Origin: Nageia nagi
Taxonomy: Eukaryota > Pinophyta
Length of the DNA: 64,000 nucleotides
NCBI GenBank assembly: GCA_050084985.1
Contig: JBITNC010000001.1
Coordinates: forward strand, 44,330,001-44,394,000
Direction of reading: 5' to 3'
Part shown: one piece after another, positions 47,027 to 57,430 of the stretch
Numbering within the stretch: the first letter of the stretch is position 1
Layout: every line of letters begins with the position of its first letter
Position numbers and translations under genes: made by a program
The notes under the pieces: model-generated
Seen by the model: the letters and a program-made list of their open reading frames with translations, nothing else
The model's database searches: none
What the model was told of the DNA's origin: nothing

Positions 47027-48860
47027 GGGGCAAGGAAGTCAAAATAAATCAACAACTAAGGAAATGAGTCAAAGAATATCCAACAAAAATCAAGAGCAAG
47101 ATCAACACCACATTGGAAAAAGGAGCCACAACCTTCACTAGGAATCGTTAAACAACAAGGCGATAGAAAGTGATAGGAGTAAGTGATGGAAAAAGTCAAC
47201 AAAAAGCTTATTTTATTCATTTTTTTCCCTAAACCCTAGATAAATGAGTGCTCTTTTTGAAAGTAAATGATCATGCTCACAAAGTAATAGGTAATAGATG
47301 TAAAATTCTTGGAATTGTTTTAATAAGTAGTCGCTTCTTTTTGAAAAACTAATTTTGCTAGTTTCACATTGGTAGCGGAGTTTGAAATGTAAAATTGACA
47401 TATATTTCAATGAATGATAATATGAAATCATAAATAAGGTAATATGCATAGCTTACATTATACATATGCAAGAAAATTGACTATGTTCCATTTTTTATGA
47501 TATTGCATGTTCTTATATAACTCTAATGAGATAATAATAATAATTATTATTATTCCAAAGTCAACTCTCACTCTCTTCTATATCTCTATAGGTATAAAAG
47601 GAGAAGCACAACACAATAACCCATATTAGATCTCTCTAATATATGGTTGTTCATACATCATGCTACACTTAGAAATCCTTGGTTTTATTTTCTTTTTGGT
47701 TGAATTAATTTTATCCAAAATTAGAAAAATATTTTTGTAGAAAAACCTAGATGTCGAAGGTCATTTTCTTCAATTTGGTGAGATTTAGTATTTTCATTTT
47801 TTTCTTAAATCATAGATAAATATAGTTGGAAAATTTTTATGATTTTTCTAGGCCTAGAATTGTATGTTTTGATTAATTTTGATTTTTTTGTATAAAATAT
47901 TACATTAAAATGATCTAAATTTAGAAAATATTTTACAACAATCTAGTACCTTATTTCATGATAAAAACTTGCAAAAAGTATAGGTTATCATAGTAGATAA
48001 ATTTTTTGAGATTAATTTGAGCTTATTGCATGCATTTTTTAATCAAAATTTCTAGAGGTTTTCAATTGTTAAACAAAATATTTCTGCACAAATATTATAT
48101 TTTGAAGGCTATTTTCTTGAATTTAAGATGTTCTAGAATCATAAAACTTGTTCCATGTCATATATACATGCTAGTAAGTTATTTTTAATTTTGCATAGTC
48201 TAAAGTTGCACAAATATTCATATTTCTTTGATTTTCTTACAAATTCTAGATATAGCATTTTATTATGGCTTCAAGAGGTTATTTTTATGAATTATGGAAT
48301 ATGCTAGGTGAGACATTTAGAAAATAGGCATGAAATACATATTAAAATGATCTCTTTATAATCTATTTTGAAAATTTTAATTTTTACCTAAGAAACTCAA
48401 GCAATACATCATCACTAGAAAATACATTGAAATAAACTTCTATATTATATAATTCACTTTCAAAATATAGATGAGAAAAAATAAAAACACTTCCTTATAT
48501 TATTACTAACCTCTTTAAGAGCATAATCCTAAAAATAAACAAAGTTTAAAATACAACAATTCATAATAATCATGTCACCTTTCACTAACATTCTCTATAT
48601 AACTATAAATATTTCGTATCATACTATCCACCCAAACTCTTATCTAACATATCATTTGGTTGATAAAAATAAAATATTACAAAGAATCAAAAGATATATA
48701 GCATAAAAAAACTACTAAATAGACCTTAAAACAATATAAAATAAAATTTGTACATAACATAAGCATAAAGAATTATGTACAACCTTCCTCAATTTTAAGT
48801 TTCATTTTATTGATAATTTTTTTTCTTATTTTTGAATATTTGCTAAATACCCTTTTACCC
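47027..48860. other. Intergenic AT-rich stretch
   Basis: Nothing coding seen. The - strand frame 47213-47449 has no family. A motif ataggtataaaaggagaagc at about 47590 resembles a TATA region on the + strand but no gene follows it. Confidence 0.4.
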
Positions 48861-48863
48861 CCC

Positions 48864-48883
48864 ATATATATATATATATATAT
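48864..48883. repeat. (TA)n microsatellite upstream of the PP2C-like gene
   Basis: About ten TA units, 275 bp before the proposed start codon of the PP2C-like ORF. Confidence 0.9.
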
Positions 48884-49158
48884 TTATTGATGATATTTAC
48901 CATTTAAAGTAATACTTTCTTTTCAAACACTAATAGCTGGGTCAGATTACCATTTGTGCTACACGGCTTTAGAAGTATGTAAAATCGAGCAATGAGCTCC
49001 GTTTGAGAGTGTTTGTTTTGGATGTCAAGAAACCAAAAAATAATCCGAGAGACGCCAATGCTTCTGAACGGGCGTCTATGGTTTACAACCTTCCTATTTA
49101 CAAACATTTGAAAAATCATCCATCCCAAACATTTCACATCAGACTGAAAATCTCCACC

Positions 49159-50088
49159 ATGACCACCGAGAGCGAAGATTTGCTTTTATCCGCCCAAGGT
49201 TTATTTGATTACAAACCCATATTGCGATCCGGCAGCCATTCTTTCAGAGGTTCCGAACCCACCATGGAAGACAAACACATCCGTATCGATGACATTTCCG
49301 ATCTTCTCCAACGTCCACACTTTGAATCCCCGCCACCTCCTCCCTCAGCGGCCTTCTACGGAGTTTTCGACGGCCATGGCGGTGTTACTGCTGCAAAATA
49401 TGCGCGTGAAAACTTGCTCAAATTCCTACTCCACGACCAAAACTTCCCCCACAACGTACAAACCGCTCTCGTGAACTCCTTCTCCACTACCCATCACGGC
49501 ATTTTTTCTACCACTGATTCAACTTCAGGTGCCGCCGTTCTGGTTGCGTTTGTATGGGGATCGATCCTCTACGTGGCGAATGCAGGGAATTGCCACGCAC
49601 TTTTAGGGCGACGGGGCCGACCCATAATTCTATCCAAACTCCACCGCCCTATTTCTCCGTCTGAGAAAAAACGGATCGAATCCAATGGAAACCAAAATCT
49701 TCTGATTTCTGCGCCAGATGTGCAGAAGATCCAACTTATTGAAAAAGATGAGTTTCTGATATTGGTTTCTGATTCTGTATATGATGCTTTGAAGAACACT
49801 CGCATGGAGAGAATAGTTCGGCGTGAACTCAGGCTTCATAATGACCCATCAAAATGCGCCAAATCCCTTATTGCAGATGCCTTGAGAAGAAATGCCCGCA
49901 AGAATCTGACGGCAGTGGTAGTCTGTTTTAGTCCTTGTCCACCACCGCCAAAGCAGATTACACGTTCCGGGAAGAAGAATTGTACAGAAGAGTTTATGAA
50001 ACGCAAGCAGCGGAGCAAAAGTATTCATATGAAGTTAAAGGCTCTTCGTGATCGGAAAGTTGGTGAACGTCGAAAAGGGTATTGGTGA
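49159..50088 (+). CDS. PP2C-family protein, probable pseudophosphatase
   Basis: Intronless ORF of 309 residues from the ATG at 49159 (caccATGacc, good context). An in-frame ATG at 49078 would add 27 residues. PP2C (PPM) motifs kept: MEDKH (36-40), VFDGHGG with metal-binding D71 (69-75), VANAG (139-143) and DEFLILVSDS with D205. Lost or changed: the D in ANAGD is N144; the LSVARALGD stretch with its GD is missing (about 35 residues between E174 and the SAPDV at 184-188); the DN before LTAVVV is KN (K248). The family's enzymes remove phosphate from Ser/Thr with two metal ions; losing these sites should abolish or greatly weaken activity. The C-terminal tail (280-309) is basic. Codon usage and absence of stops suggest constraint or youth. 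A retrocopy is likely, since plant PP2Cs of this type normally have introns. Confidence 0.85.
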   Translation: MTTESEDLLLSAQGLFDYKPILRSGSHSFRGSEPTMEDKHIRIDDISDLLQRPHFESPPPPPSAAFYGVFDGHGGVTAAKYARENLLKFLLHDQNFPHNVQTALVNSFSTTHHGIFSTTDSTSGAAVLVAFVWGSILYVANAGNCHALLGRRGRPIILSKLHRPISPSEKKRIESNGNQNLLISAPDVQKIQLIEKDEFLILVSDSVYDALKNTRMERIVRRELRLHNDPSKCAKSLIADALRRNARKNLTAVVVCFSPCPPPPKQITRSGKKNCTEEFMKRKQRSKSIHMKLKALRDRKVGERRKGYW

Positions 50089-50296
50089 AGAATCGCAGGG
50101 CAGTTCTCAGAGCTCTTTGTACATTCCTGGAGGCTTCTTTGGGTGTGGCGAGGAAGTAAATGCAGAGAAGACGATAGGAGAGAGTTCAAAGCTGTCGAAG
50201 CTGAAAAAGGGTTTAAAATATTTGAGTTCATTGGTTTTGTTTGGCGGTTTGGCCGTTGCCGCTATAAGCATACTCAAACATATGAAGAGACTATAA
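50039..50296 (+). pseudogene. Out-of-frame C-terminal tail with one membrane helix
   Basis: In the +1 frame relative to the PP2C ORF, an open stretch begins after a stop at 50036-50038 and runs to the stop at 50296. It overlaps the PP2C 3' end. It has no usable ATG except near its end, so it is not a gene of its own. It encodes a Gly/Ser-rich part (SSQSSLYIPGGFFGCG), a charged part and one hydrophobic segment (YLSSLVLFGGLAVAAISIL) followed by KHMKRL. The simplest reading is that it is the former C-terminus of the PP2C protein, lost through a one-base indel between 50039 and 50088. Confidence 0.6.
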
Positions 50297-50389
50297 CGTT
50301 ATAGGTTTTATTTTATAGGTTCCAAGAGGATAAAGACAACACAAAATTAAGAAGAACTTGAAGATTTGAATTATTAAATGTGGGCTATC

Positions 50390-50395
50390 AATAAA
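50390..50395 (+). promoter_or_regulatory. Poly(A) signal downstream of the PP2C-like gene
   Basis: AATAAA lies 302 bases after the PP2C stop and 94 after the end of the membrane-tail frame, a suitable position for the 3' end of one transcript covering both. Confidence 0.5.
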
Positions 50396-50744
50396 CAACT
50401 AGAAATCATCATGCTATTTTCATCATGTCATTACAGTAATTTTTTAAACATGTATTGTAAAATGAAAATGCTTTTTAAGAAGATAAAAATAAAATTATTT
50501 GGTATTTGATGAAGTCAAAAAAATATTTGAAAGAGATGAAGGATAAAAACCAAAATAAAAAATTAAATTAAAATAGTATAAATTATAATGAAGAGGTACC
50601 AACTTTATGCTTTTCACCTTTTATTTTACATTACTTTGGTTTTCATTATATGAGTATATTATGTTAATTAGTTAGATTTTGTTATTCAATATATTAAATA
50701 AAAATGTTATATATATATTGTGAAAAATATATATTAAACAATAA
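50396..50744. other. Intergenic AT-rich stretch
   Basis: No feature apart from A/T-rich runs and atatatat tracts up to the target site of the copia-type element. Confidence 0.5.
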
Positions 50745-50749
50745 ATATA

Positions 50750-51573
50750 TGAAGAATATTAATAGATTTAATAAGTGATCAATTTAATATATTTTTATAA
50801 TGTTCAACTCAATCTTTGTAGTAATAATATAAAAAATTTATTGTACATTAAATAATAGCACAATAGAAATAATTTATGAGTTGAACTTGCAACCTAGGAT
50901 CTTTAATAATATATATGTTTGATTTTAATCAAACATTCATATGGAAGAACCAACAATTGGTAATGAAGCTTGAATAAATCAACAATGCACATGAATAAAT
51001 AACTTGGAGCGATGCACACACTTCTATTGATGATGATGAAAAACTTATAATACTTTCCAATGTATTACACACTTATACTTTGCAACTATGCTCATTTAGA
51101 GCTTACAATCATGGAGTTTCTCTGTAAGGAGAAATCTATAAGCTTATATAGAAATCATTAAACACTAGAAAACAATCTTAAGAACTAACAAAGATTATTC
51201 TTGTACCTTTAGATCCAAGCCATGTACCTAAATAACTTAAATAATCTACACTCGACACTTTGGAAAACTCCCAAAATACCTAAAATTATCTAATAATAGA
51301 AAGAAAAGTTGACCACACATGATCATGTAAGCAAACTCCTGCGATTGGATTGATCACTTGCAATCATATTGTTGATCTCTTGCAATCGATCATAGTTAAA
51401 TAGAAGATAAACTATAGCTTGATTAAAGTAGAATTGAAACCTATGATTAGGGTCAAATCACATGCAACTAGATATAAAGGCATGTGATTGGGATGAAACA
51501 TTTGTGACCTTATGAATGGTTGTATAGTTTTAAATAGAGATATAAAATCTTTATTTTAGTTTAGTTTCTAACA
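50750..51573 (-). repeat. 3' LTR of element 5
   Basis: Pairs with 54049-54909 over its full length (for example gagtttctntgtaaggagaaa-type blocks and tagcttgattaaagt). Shorter than the other LTR by about 37 bases, in part because that copy has an extra aggctaaattagagcaatat segment near its end. Confidence 0.85.
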
Positions 51574-51584
51574 TTCTCCCCCTT

Positions 51585-54034
51585 GATGTTGAATGAAATT
51601 CTTTTAGGAGTTCTCCATCATCACAAACTGGAAGTTGGATATGATCCTTCTCCTCTTTCTTCTCTTCCAATTCTAAATTAAAAATTCAAAATTTTATAAA
51701 ATAAAATTTGACACTCCTTCTCTCCATGGTTGAGTAGGTTCTGCTTAATCTTTGTATATGGTTATTACAAATGGTTGAGTGCCTTAAGAGTATTAACTTT
51801 CCTTTCATCCAAAAACTCTTTAATTGGAATTTCAACAATGCCTACATTAATGGTTTTCAAGAACCATTCTTGTACATATCATTCTTCATATCATGGTGTT
51901 CAAACTATACTCCTTTGGATACTCTATATGAGTATTTGCAATAATTAATCATATTTGAAATATGATTATACAACACAACACTTTCATATACTTTTAGAAA
52001 TATTTTTAAATAATACATAGCCAAATATTGAATAATTACATATGCAATAAGAATTTTCTCCTTATACAAATTTTCACTCTTCAATATGGCTGTACATTCC
52101 TCTTACCAAAAAATTTAAACACATCATTTTTTACAATACATAAATCATCTAAGATAAATAAGTGGCCCAAATTGCCCATCATTGCCTTCTCTACAAGAAG
52201 ACTCTTTTCCAATATTCTCTCCATAGAGAAATCTTCAAACCTTGCATTCTTTGCACATAATGCCTTTACTAGGCATTCTCTAATAGCAACTCTTCAAATC
52301 TAGTCATAAAGAATCCATTCACAAAATCATTAGTAAATAAATCATATATCAAAAAATCATCATAAGAAAGTATATTTTAATCCTTCCTTTGTTCTTTGTG
52401 TGCTTCCCATGAAGCCAAAATGCTATACTTTTTCCCCTTTTGTTGCTTTTAAAGCAACCATATCCTTTTATGCAATCCATATTGGTGTGGTGAAGCACAA
52501 CTCATCCATTGTTTCCTTTTCAATACAACTCTAATTCTCTATTTTTTCACTCTAAGTGAGTGATTCCTTACCAAACCATTGATGCCCCTATACTTATTAC
52601 AACTTGAAGTTCACCAATCTTTATATTTTTTTCTTTTTATCTAAATTTTTATTTAATTTTCTATCCCTAAAATAAGATAATTTGTTGTGCTCTTTTCTTC
52701 ATACAATATATCCTTCATTCTTGATGAGTTATCTTCATATTTGAGCATAGAGCTAATAGCTCTTATCTCCTATTGTTCTTCCTTAATGCTTTGGTATTCA
52801 TCCTAATAAGTCTTTACCTTCTTCTCAAAATAAAGACAATCATCATTCACTTCAAATGAGTGAGTTTTATCATTTGTTTTCCACTTCAAATAAGTGTTCT
52901 TTGGCCAAAAAATAACACTCCATTAGTGTTTCTTCTTGCTCAATATTTTCTTTCATATTTTATTTTTCAAAAAATCATTCATCTATTCCTCTTTAGTGGT
53001 TTTCTTCATAGGCTAGCCAACATTCATCCATCAAGAATATTTCTTCTTCATCATCTTCTTTTTTTCAACAATTTAGATCTTCAACATTATCTTCCATGAT
53101 AATTTCTATTTTTTACTTATTTTAAGAAATCATATTTTTTCTAACACTTTAGGTTTGACCCTTTCTGATTCGATGCCTCCTCCATGATATATTCTCCAAT
53201 ATGATTTTATGCTTCATCCAGAAATCACTCATTAATATTTTTATACTTTTATCTCCATGAAATACTCTTCAACAAGATGTTAGTCATATGCCTCTATGAG
53301 GCATTTATTTTCTCTTGCATCAAAAAAATTAGGATATTGTATTTCCTCTTCAAATATTATCTTCTCAAAGAGATATTAATAAAGGTATTCTTTAAATTCT
53401 CCATGTTTATGTATGCTTGATAAATATTACACATCCAAATTTTCTTTTATAGTAGAAAAAGTTTCATCAATACTCATTTTATCTTCTTCCTCTTTAAGGA
53501 GGAACTCATCATCATACATGCAAAGCTCCTCGTAGTATTCTTCATACCAACATGAATAAGAAATGCAAAGTTCTTCTAAGTCTTCACTAAGCTCTTCACA
53601 AATACAAGACTTAGAAATATATAACTCTCCCTTTCTCGTATAATTTTTAGATTTGTTTCCAAAAATATTTTCTATAATTTACAAGCATTTTCTACTATTT
53701 TATATTTTACAATCAGAGGAAAAATATTACTCTATATAACATTTTTAATTTTCATGAAAACCAAGAAATTTTAGTATTGCTGTACTTGTTATTTTATTTC
53801 TTTTTTTCTCCTTATAGTTTGCTCCAATTTGGTTCTTCATATCCTTCATGAGTGATGTCCCAAAGACCTTTTGCAATTAGCAAATACTTTATCTTAATTT
53901 CTTAGAAATTGTATTTTTCATCAAATTCTAGCATTAGAAACTTTGTAAAGACTTAATAAATATTCTACAACAATCTAAGCTATAGATTCACAAAATAATA
54001 CTCTTTACATGATTTTGGAAAAATCATCAAATTA
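51585..54034 (-). pseudogene. Internal region of element 5, Glu/Lys-rich broken frames
   Basis: I do not recognise the product. On the - strand the translation is strongly acidic and basic, with stretches such as DEYEEYYEELC, EFLLKEEDKMS, EEKKEKDHIQLPVCDDGELLKEF, all interrupted by stops. On the + strand the open frames 51730-51948, 52028-52303 and 52860-53099 are the shadows of this biased composition. A gag-derived origin is plausible from position only. Confidence 0.4.
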
Positions 54035-54046
54035 GCTATGATACCA
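54035..54046 (-). other. Primer-binding site of element 5
   Basis: TGGTATCATAGC on the - strand matches TGGTATCAGAGC at 11 of 12 positions, the usual plant initiator-Met tRNA primer-binding site. Confidence 0.8.
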
Positions 54047-54048
54047 TT

Positions 54049-54909
54049 TGAAGAATCTTAATAGATTCAATAAGTGATCAATTCACTATATTCATATAAT
54101 ATTAAACTCAACCTTTGTAGCAATAATCTAAATAAATTATACTATACTAATCATTAGCACAAAAGAATCAATTTATGAGTTAAATTTATAGCTAGGATCT
54201 TTAATTATATCTATGTTTGAGTTTAATTAAACATTCATATGAAAGAACCAACAATTAACAATGGAGCTTGAATAAATCAATAATATATATGAATAAATAA
54301 CTTATATCAAATCATGCACTTCTATTGATGATGAAAATAAACTTATAATATGAGCTTCAAAATACTACACATTTATACTCTACAATTATGCTCATTTAGA
54401 GATTACAATCATGGAGTTTCTTTGCAAGGAGAAATCTAGAAATATAATGTAATATTGAAAGCTTATATAGAAATCATTACATAATAGATAATAATCTTAT
54501 GAATTAACAAACATTATTAGCTTTACATCCAAACCACATAGGTCAATAGGTTAAAAAAACTACAATCCATACTTTGAAAAAATCCAAAAAAATTAAATAT
54601 GTCTAGTGATAGAAAATTTAGTTAATCACAAGTGATCATGTAATCAAATACCTATGATCAGGTTGATCACTTGAAATCATAATTTTGAATGCTTGCACTC
54701 AATCATAGCTGAATAAAAGATAAACTATAGCTTGACAGAAGCAAAAATGAAACCTACAATCAAGTTCAAATCATATAAACTAGAGATAAAGGCATGTGAT
54801 CAGGCTAAAATACTTATGACCCTATATATGGTCACATAATTTTGAAAAAAGATATAAATTATTCATTTTAAGGCTAAATTAGAGCAATATAGAAGTCCAA
54901 TTTCTAACA
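54049..54909 (-). repeat. 5' LTR of element 5
   Basis: On the - strand it begins TGTTAGAAATTGG and ends ...GATTCTTCA, followed by aa and the PBS. Confidence 0.85.
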
Positions 54910-54914
54910 ATATA

Positions 54915-56690
54915 AATACTTTTTTCAAAAATGATGATGATAGATGACTCATCCACTTGAACTAGTAAAAATGCTATGTAGGTTTTGCAAAAATAAAATG
55001 ATAGAAAGATTTCAAAATGGCTAGTTAGGTTCAACCTTTAAGGAATAATTAAAACATGACTTAAAGAATCATTAAAATATGAAACTAAATAATTCATTGA
55101 GTATAATAATCATTTATGATCAAAGTTGATAACTTTCACTTATCATTTTTATTAGGTAGCATGGCCCAATTCCCTACCTAGCATTAGATGCCATGCATTT
55201 CTCTCTCCACTATAATGATTGCATAAATGGTGATTATGAATTTGTTTAGAATATTACCTTAGCCCATTGTTGGATGTGGGATATCAAAACTGATAATCAA
55301 TGTTGCATCATACTTGGTTAGAGTATAGGTTAGACATATTTCCAAGGAGATATTTGATGGTTTATATTCTAGGTTTCCATAAAAAATAGGTGGTGAGATG
55401 ATAAATTTGGTCTCCATTGTATAGGTTTAGAGTTGTGTTCTTTCTTAGAATGGATGAGAGATTGATATACTTTTGGAGATATCTAGTTAACGATGCATGA
55501 CATATCAATTGATCCAATTCTCTAAGAGAGATTGTAAATGGATGATCTCCATAAAAATATTTTAGGTTTGCACTTAAATTTGTATAAGAATATTATACAT
55601 AAGTTGTACTCTATCAATATAATTAAATCTTTTAGGAGTAATATGATAGAAACTAATAGAGTGTTAGGTCTCTAAATCAAAAATAGTATCCCCATACAAT
55701 ATAAATTCTAAACTTAAAAATATAGAAGGGGGGTAGGAATAGTATCTCTAAAAAAATATATTTCCATATAAACCATAAGTTGAGAACTTGAGAAAAAAAT
55801 AATGAATCCAAAACCATGTATCTTAGGATTTTTTACATGCTTGAAAGGTGTGCAAATAATATTCTAAAAGATAATATTATAGGCAAAGGGATTAAGGATT
55901 GTAATGTATTTTTATTCAAGTGCTAATTGGGATACCTTAGAATAGAATGATTTAAGAAAAAATTACATATTTGGGTTCAAGAGGAAGAACTAAATTATTC
56001 AAAAATATAAATCATAATCTTACCCATAAGAGTGAAGATGCCAATGCTTATTTCCACCATAGGGAGATGATAAGAGAGAATGAGTAGCCAAACTTAGGTT
56101 TATAGATTTAAGTTTGGATATTACCTGATAAAATTTGTAGTTCTCCCACCATGATTTCTAGGAGGTAATACCCACCTTTTATTGTAAGTGAAGGGGAAAA
56201 TTTTTATTTAGCTCCAAAAAGTATTAGTTATATTTGTTGGTAAGTTTGAAATTAATATGGATTTTTTTTCCTAGATAATCTATTTCTTAGTTCATCAATA
56301 AATCAAATAAAAAAAGCAAATGAATTCATTTTTTGAATAACTTATTTTATGAATCCATAATATCTTTATGAAAGATGAATTTCTTGAATCATAATCATAA
56401 GGGACCACTAAATGTAATTCTAGTTCATGGAAGAACTCTTTTTAAGGTAATTACCATCCCACTTGATCCAAGATTTGATAGATTCCAAAGATTTTGAAAT
56501 ATTGTAGATGAGAAATGATGAAGAATTTTGATAAAAATATGATATATAAGGGTAAGTGAAAGAAGATGAGTCCCACTTTAGAGGAAGTCTTAGGAACTAT
56601 TAGGTTTTTATATTTATTTAATAACTTTTTATTTTTTTTGGAATTATGAAGAAAATATGTGTGCACAATCTACATACAATTCTTCGTAAG
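54915..56690. other. Intergenic AT-rich stretch
   Basis: No coding frame of note and no element end recognised. The - strand frame at 56451-56666 is Lys/Asn-rich and probably chance. Confidence 0.4.
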
Positions 56691-56694
56691 TTAT

Positions 56695-57430
56695 TACAAT
56701 TAAAAATGATAAGTTTAGGTCAAATTATTTTGGTTAGACATGAGTAGGTTTTGAAATGATAATCAAGGCTAATAAAGAATTAATAATAAAAAAATATCCA
56801 TGAAAAAATTACTAAAAATATCCTATATAATCTTTAGTGTCTTAGGTGTGTTTACCCAAAAATATTTAATTTATATCCAATTATGCTTGTTGGACATTAT
56901 GAAGTATGGTCTTGAAACTATATTTTTAAATAGTAGATTTTGCATATGTTTAATAACTTTTTATTTTTTTGAAATTATGACTTCACTAAGCTTAGGTCAA
57001 CTTATTTTGAGAAGAAGGTAAAGACTTTTTATTTTTTTGAAATTAAGTTTTGCATGTGAAGACTTAGAAGAATTTATTTTTTTGAAATTATGACTTTTTG
57101 AAATTCTTCTAAGTCTTCACTAAGCTCTTCACAATTCTTCAAAATTTTTTAAAAAATAAATTAAAAATGATAGTTTAGGTCAAATTATATGCTTACTAGA
57201 TATGAGCATTTTTTGAAATGACAATCAGGGCTAATAAAAAATAAAATATTCATGAAAAAATTATAAAGAAATATCCTTCACATTATTTACTGTATTAGGT
57301 ATCTTTACCCAAAAGGATTTAAAAAAATATTTTAATTTAGGTCAAATAAATGCTTGCCGAACATAATAGGGTATGGTCATGAAATTGTATTTTTTAAACA
57401 CTAGATTTTAAACATGTCTATCAAATATTA
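56695..57430. repeat. Local direct duplication with rearranged centre
   Basis: A block at about 56695-56950 (taaaaatgataagtttaggt, ggctaataaagaatt, ttggacattatgaagtatgg) recurs diverged at about 57157-57420. Between them, phrases of the type tttatttttttgaaattatg occur three times (about 56950, 57028 and 57074), which points to repeated template switching or slippage. Confidence 0.65.
57056..57120. repeat. Perfect 20-bp inverted repeat (hairpin)
   Basis: The arm gtgaagacttagaagaattt (57056-57075) is the exact reverse complement of 57101-57120, with a 25-base loop. The right arm continues into a 31-base stretch identical to 53571-53601 in element 5. Confidence 0.85.

Larger units (their letters stand above)
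50745..54914 (-). mobile_element. Copia-type non-autonomous LTR retrotransposon (element 5)
   Basis: LTRs at 50750-51573 and 54049-54909, flanked by a perfect 5-bp duplication ATATA (50745-50749, 54910-54914). On the - strand: 5' LTR, two bases, PBS TGGTATCATAGC (54035-54046; one mismatch to the initiator-Met PBS), a 2.46 kb internal part and PPT aagggggagaa (51574-51584) before the 3' LTR starting TGTTAGAAAC. The PPT/PBS pair is of Ty1/copia style. Internal frames on the - strand are Glu/Lys-rich (for example EEYYEELCMYDDEFLLKEE) but broken; no protease, integrase or RT motif is present. Some gag remnant is possible. Confidence 0.9.

Noticed and set aside
49003-49158. Longer PP2C-like protein starting at 49003
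   Set aside because: Position 49003 is TTG, not ATG; the first in-frame ATGs are 49078 and 49159, and the latter has the better context.
51730-53099. + strand ORFs in element 5
   Set aside because: Composition mirrors the Glu/Lys-rich - strand; no start context or family supports + strand coding.
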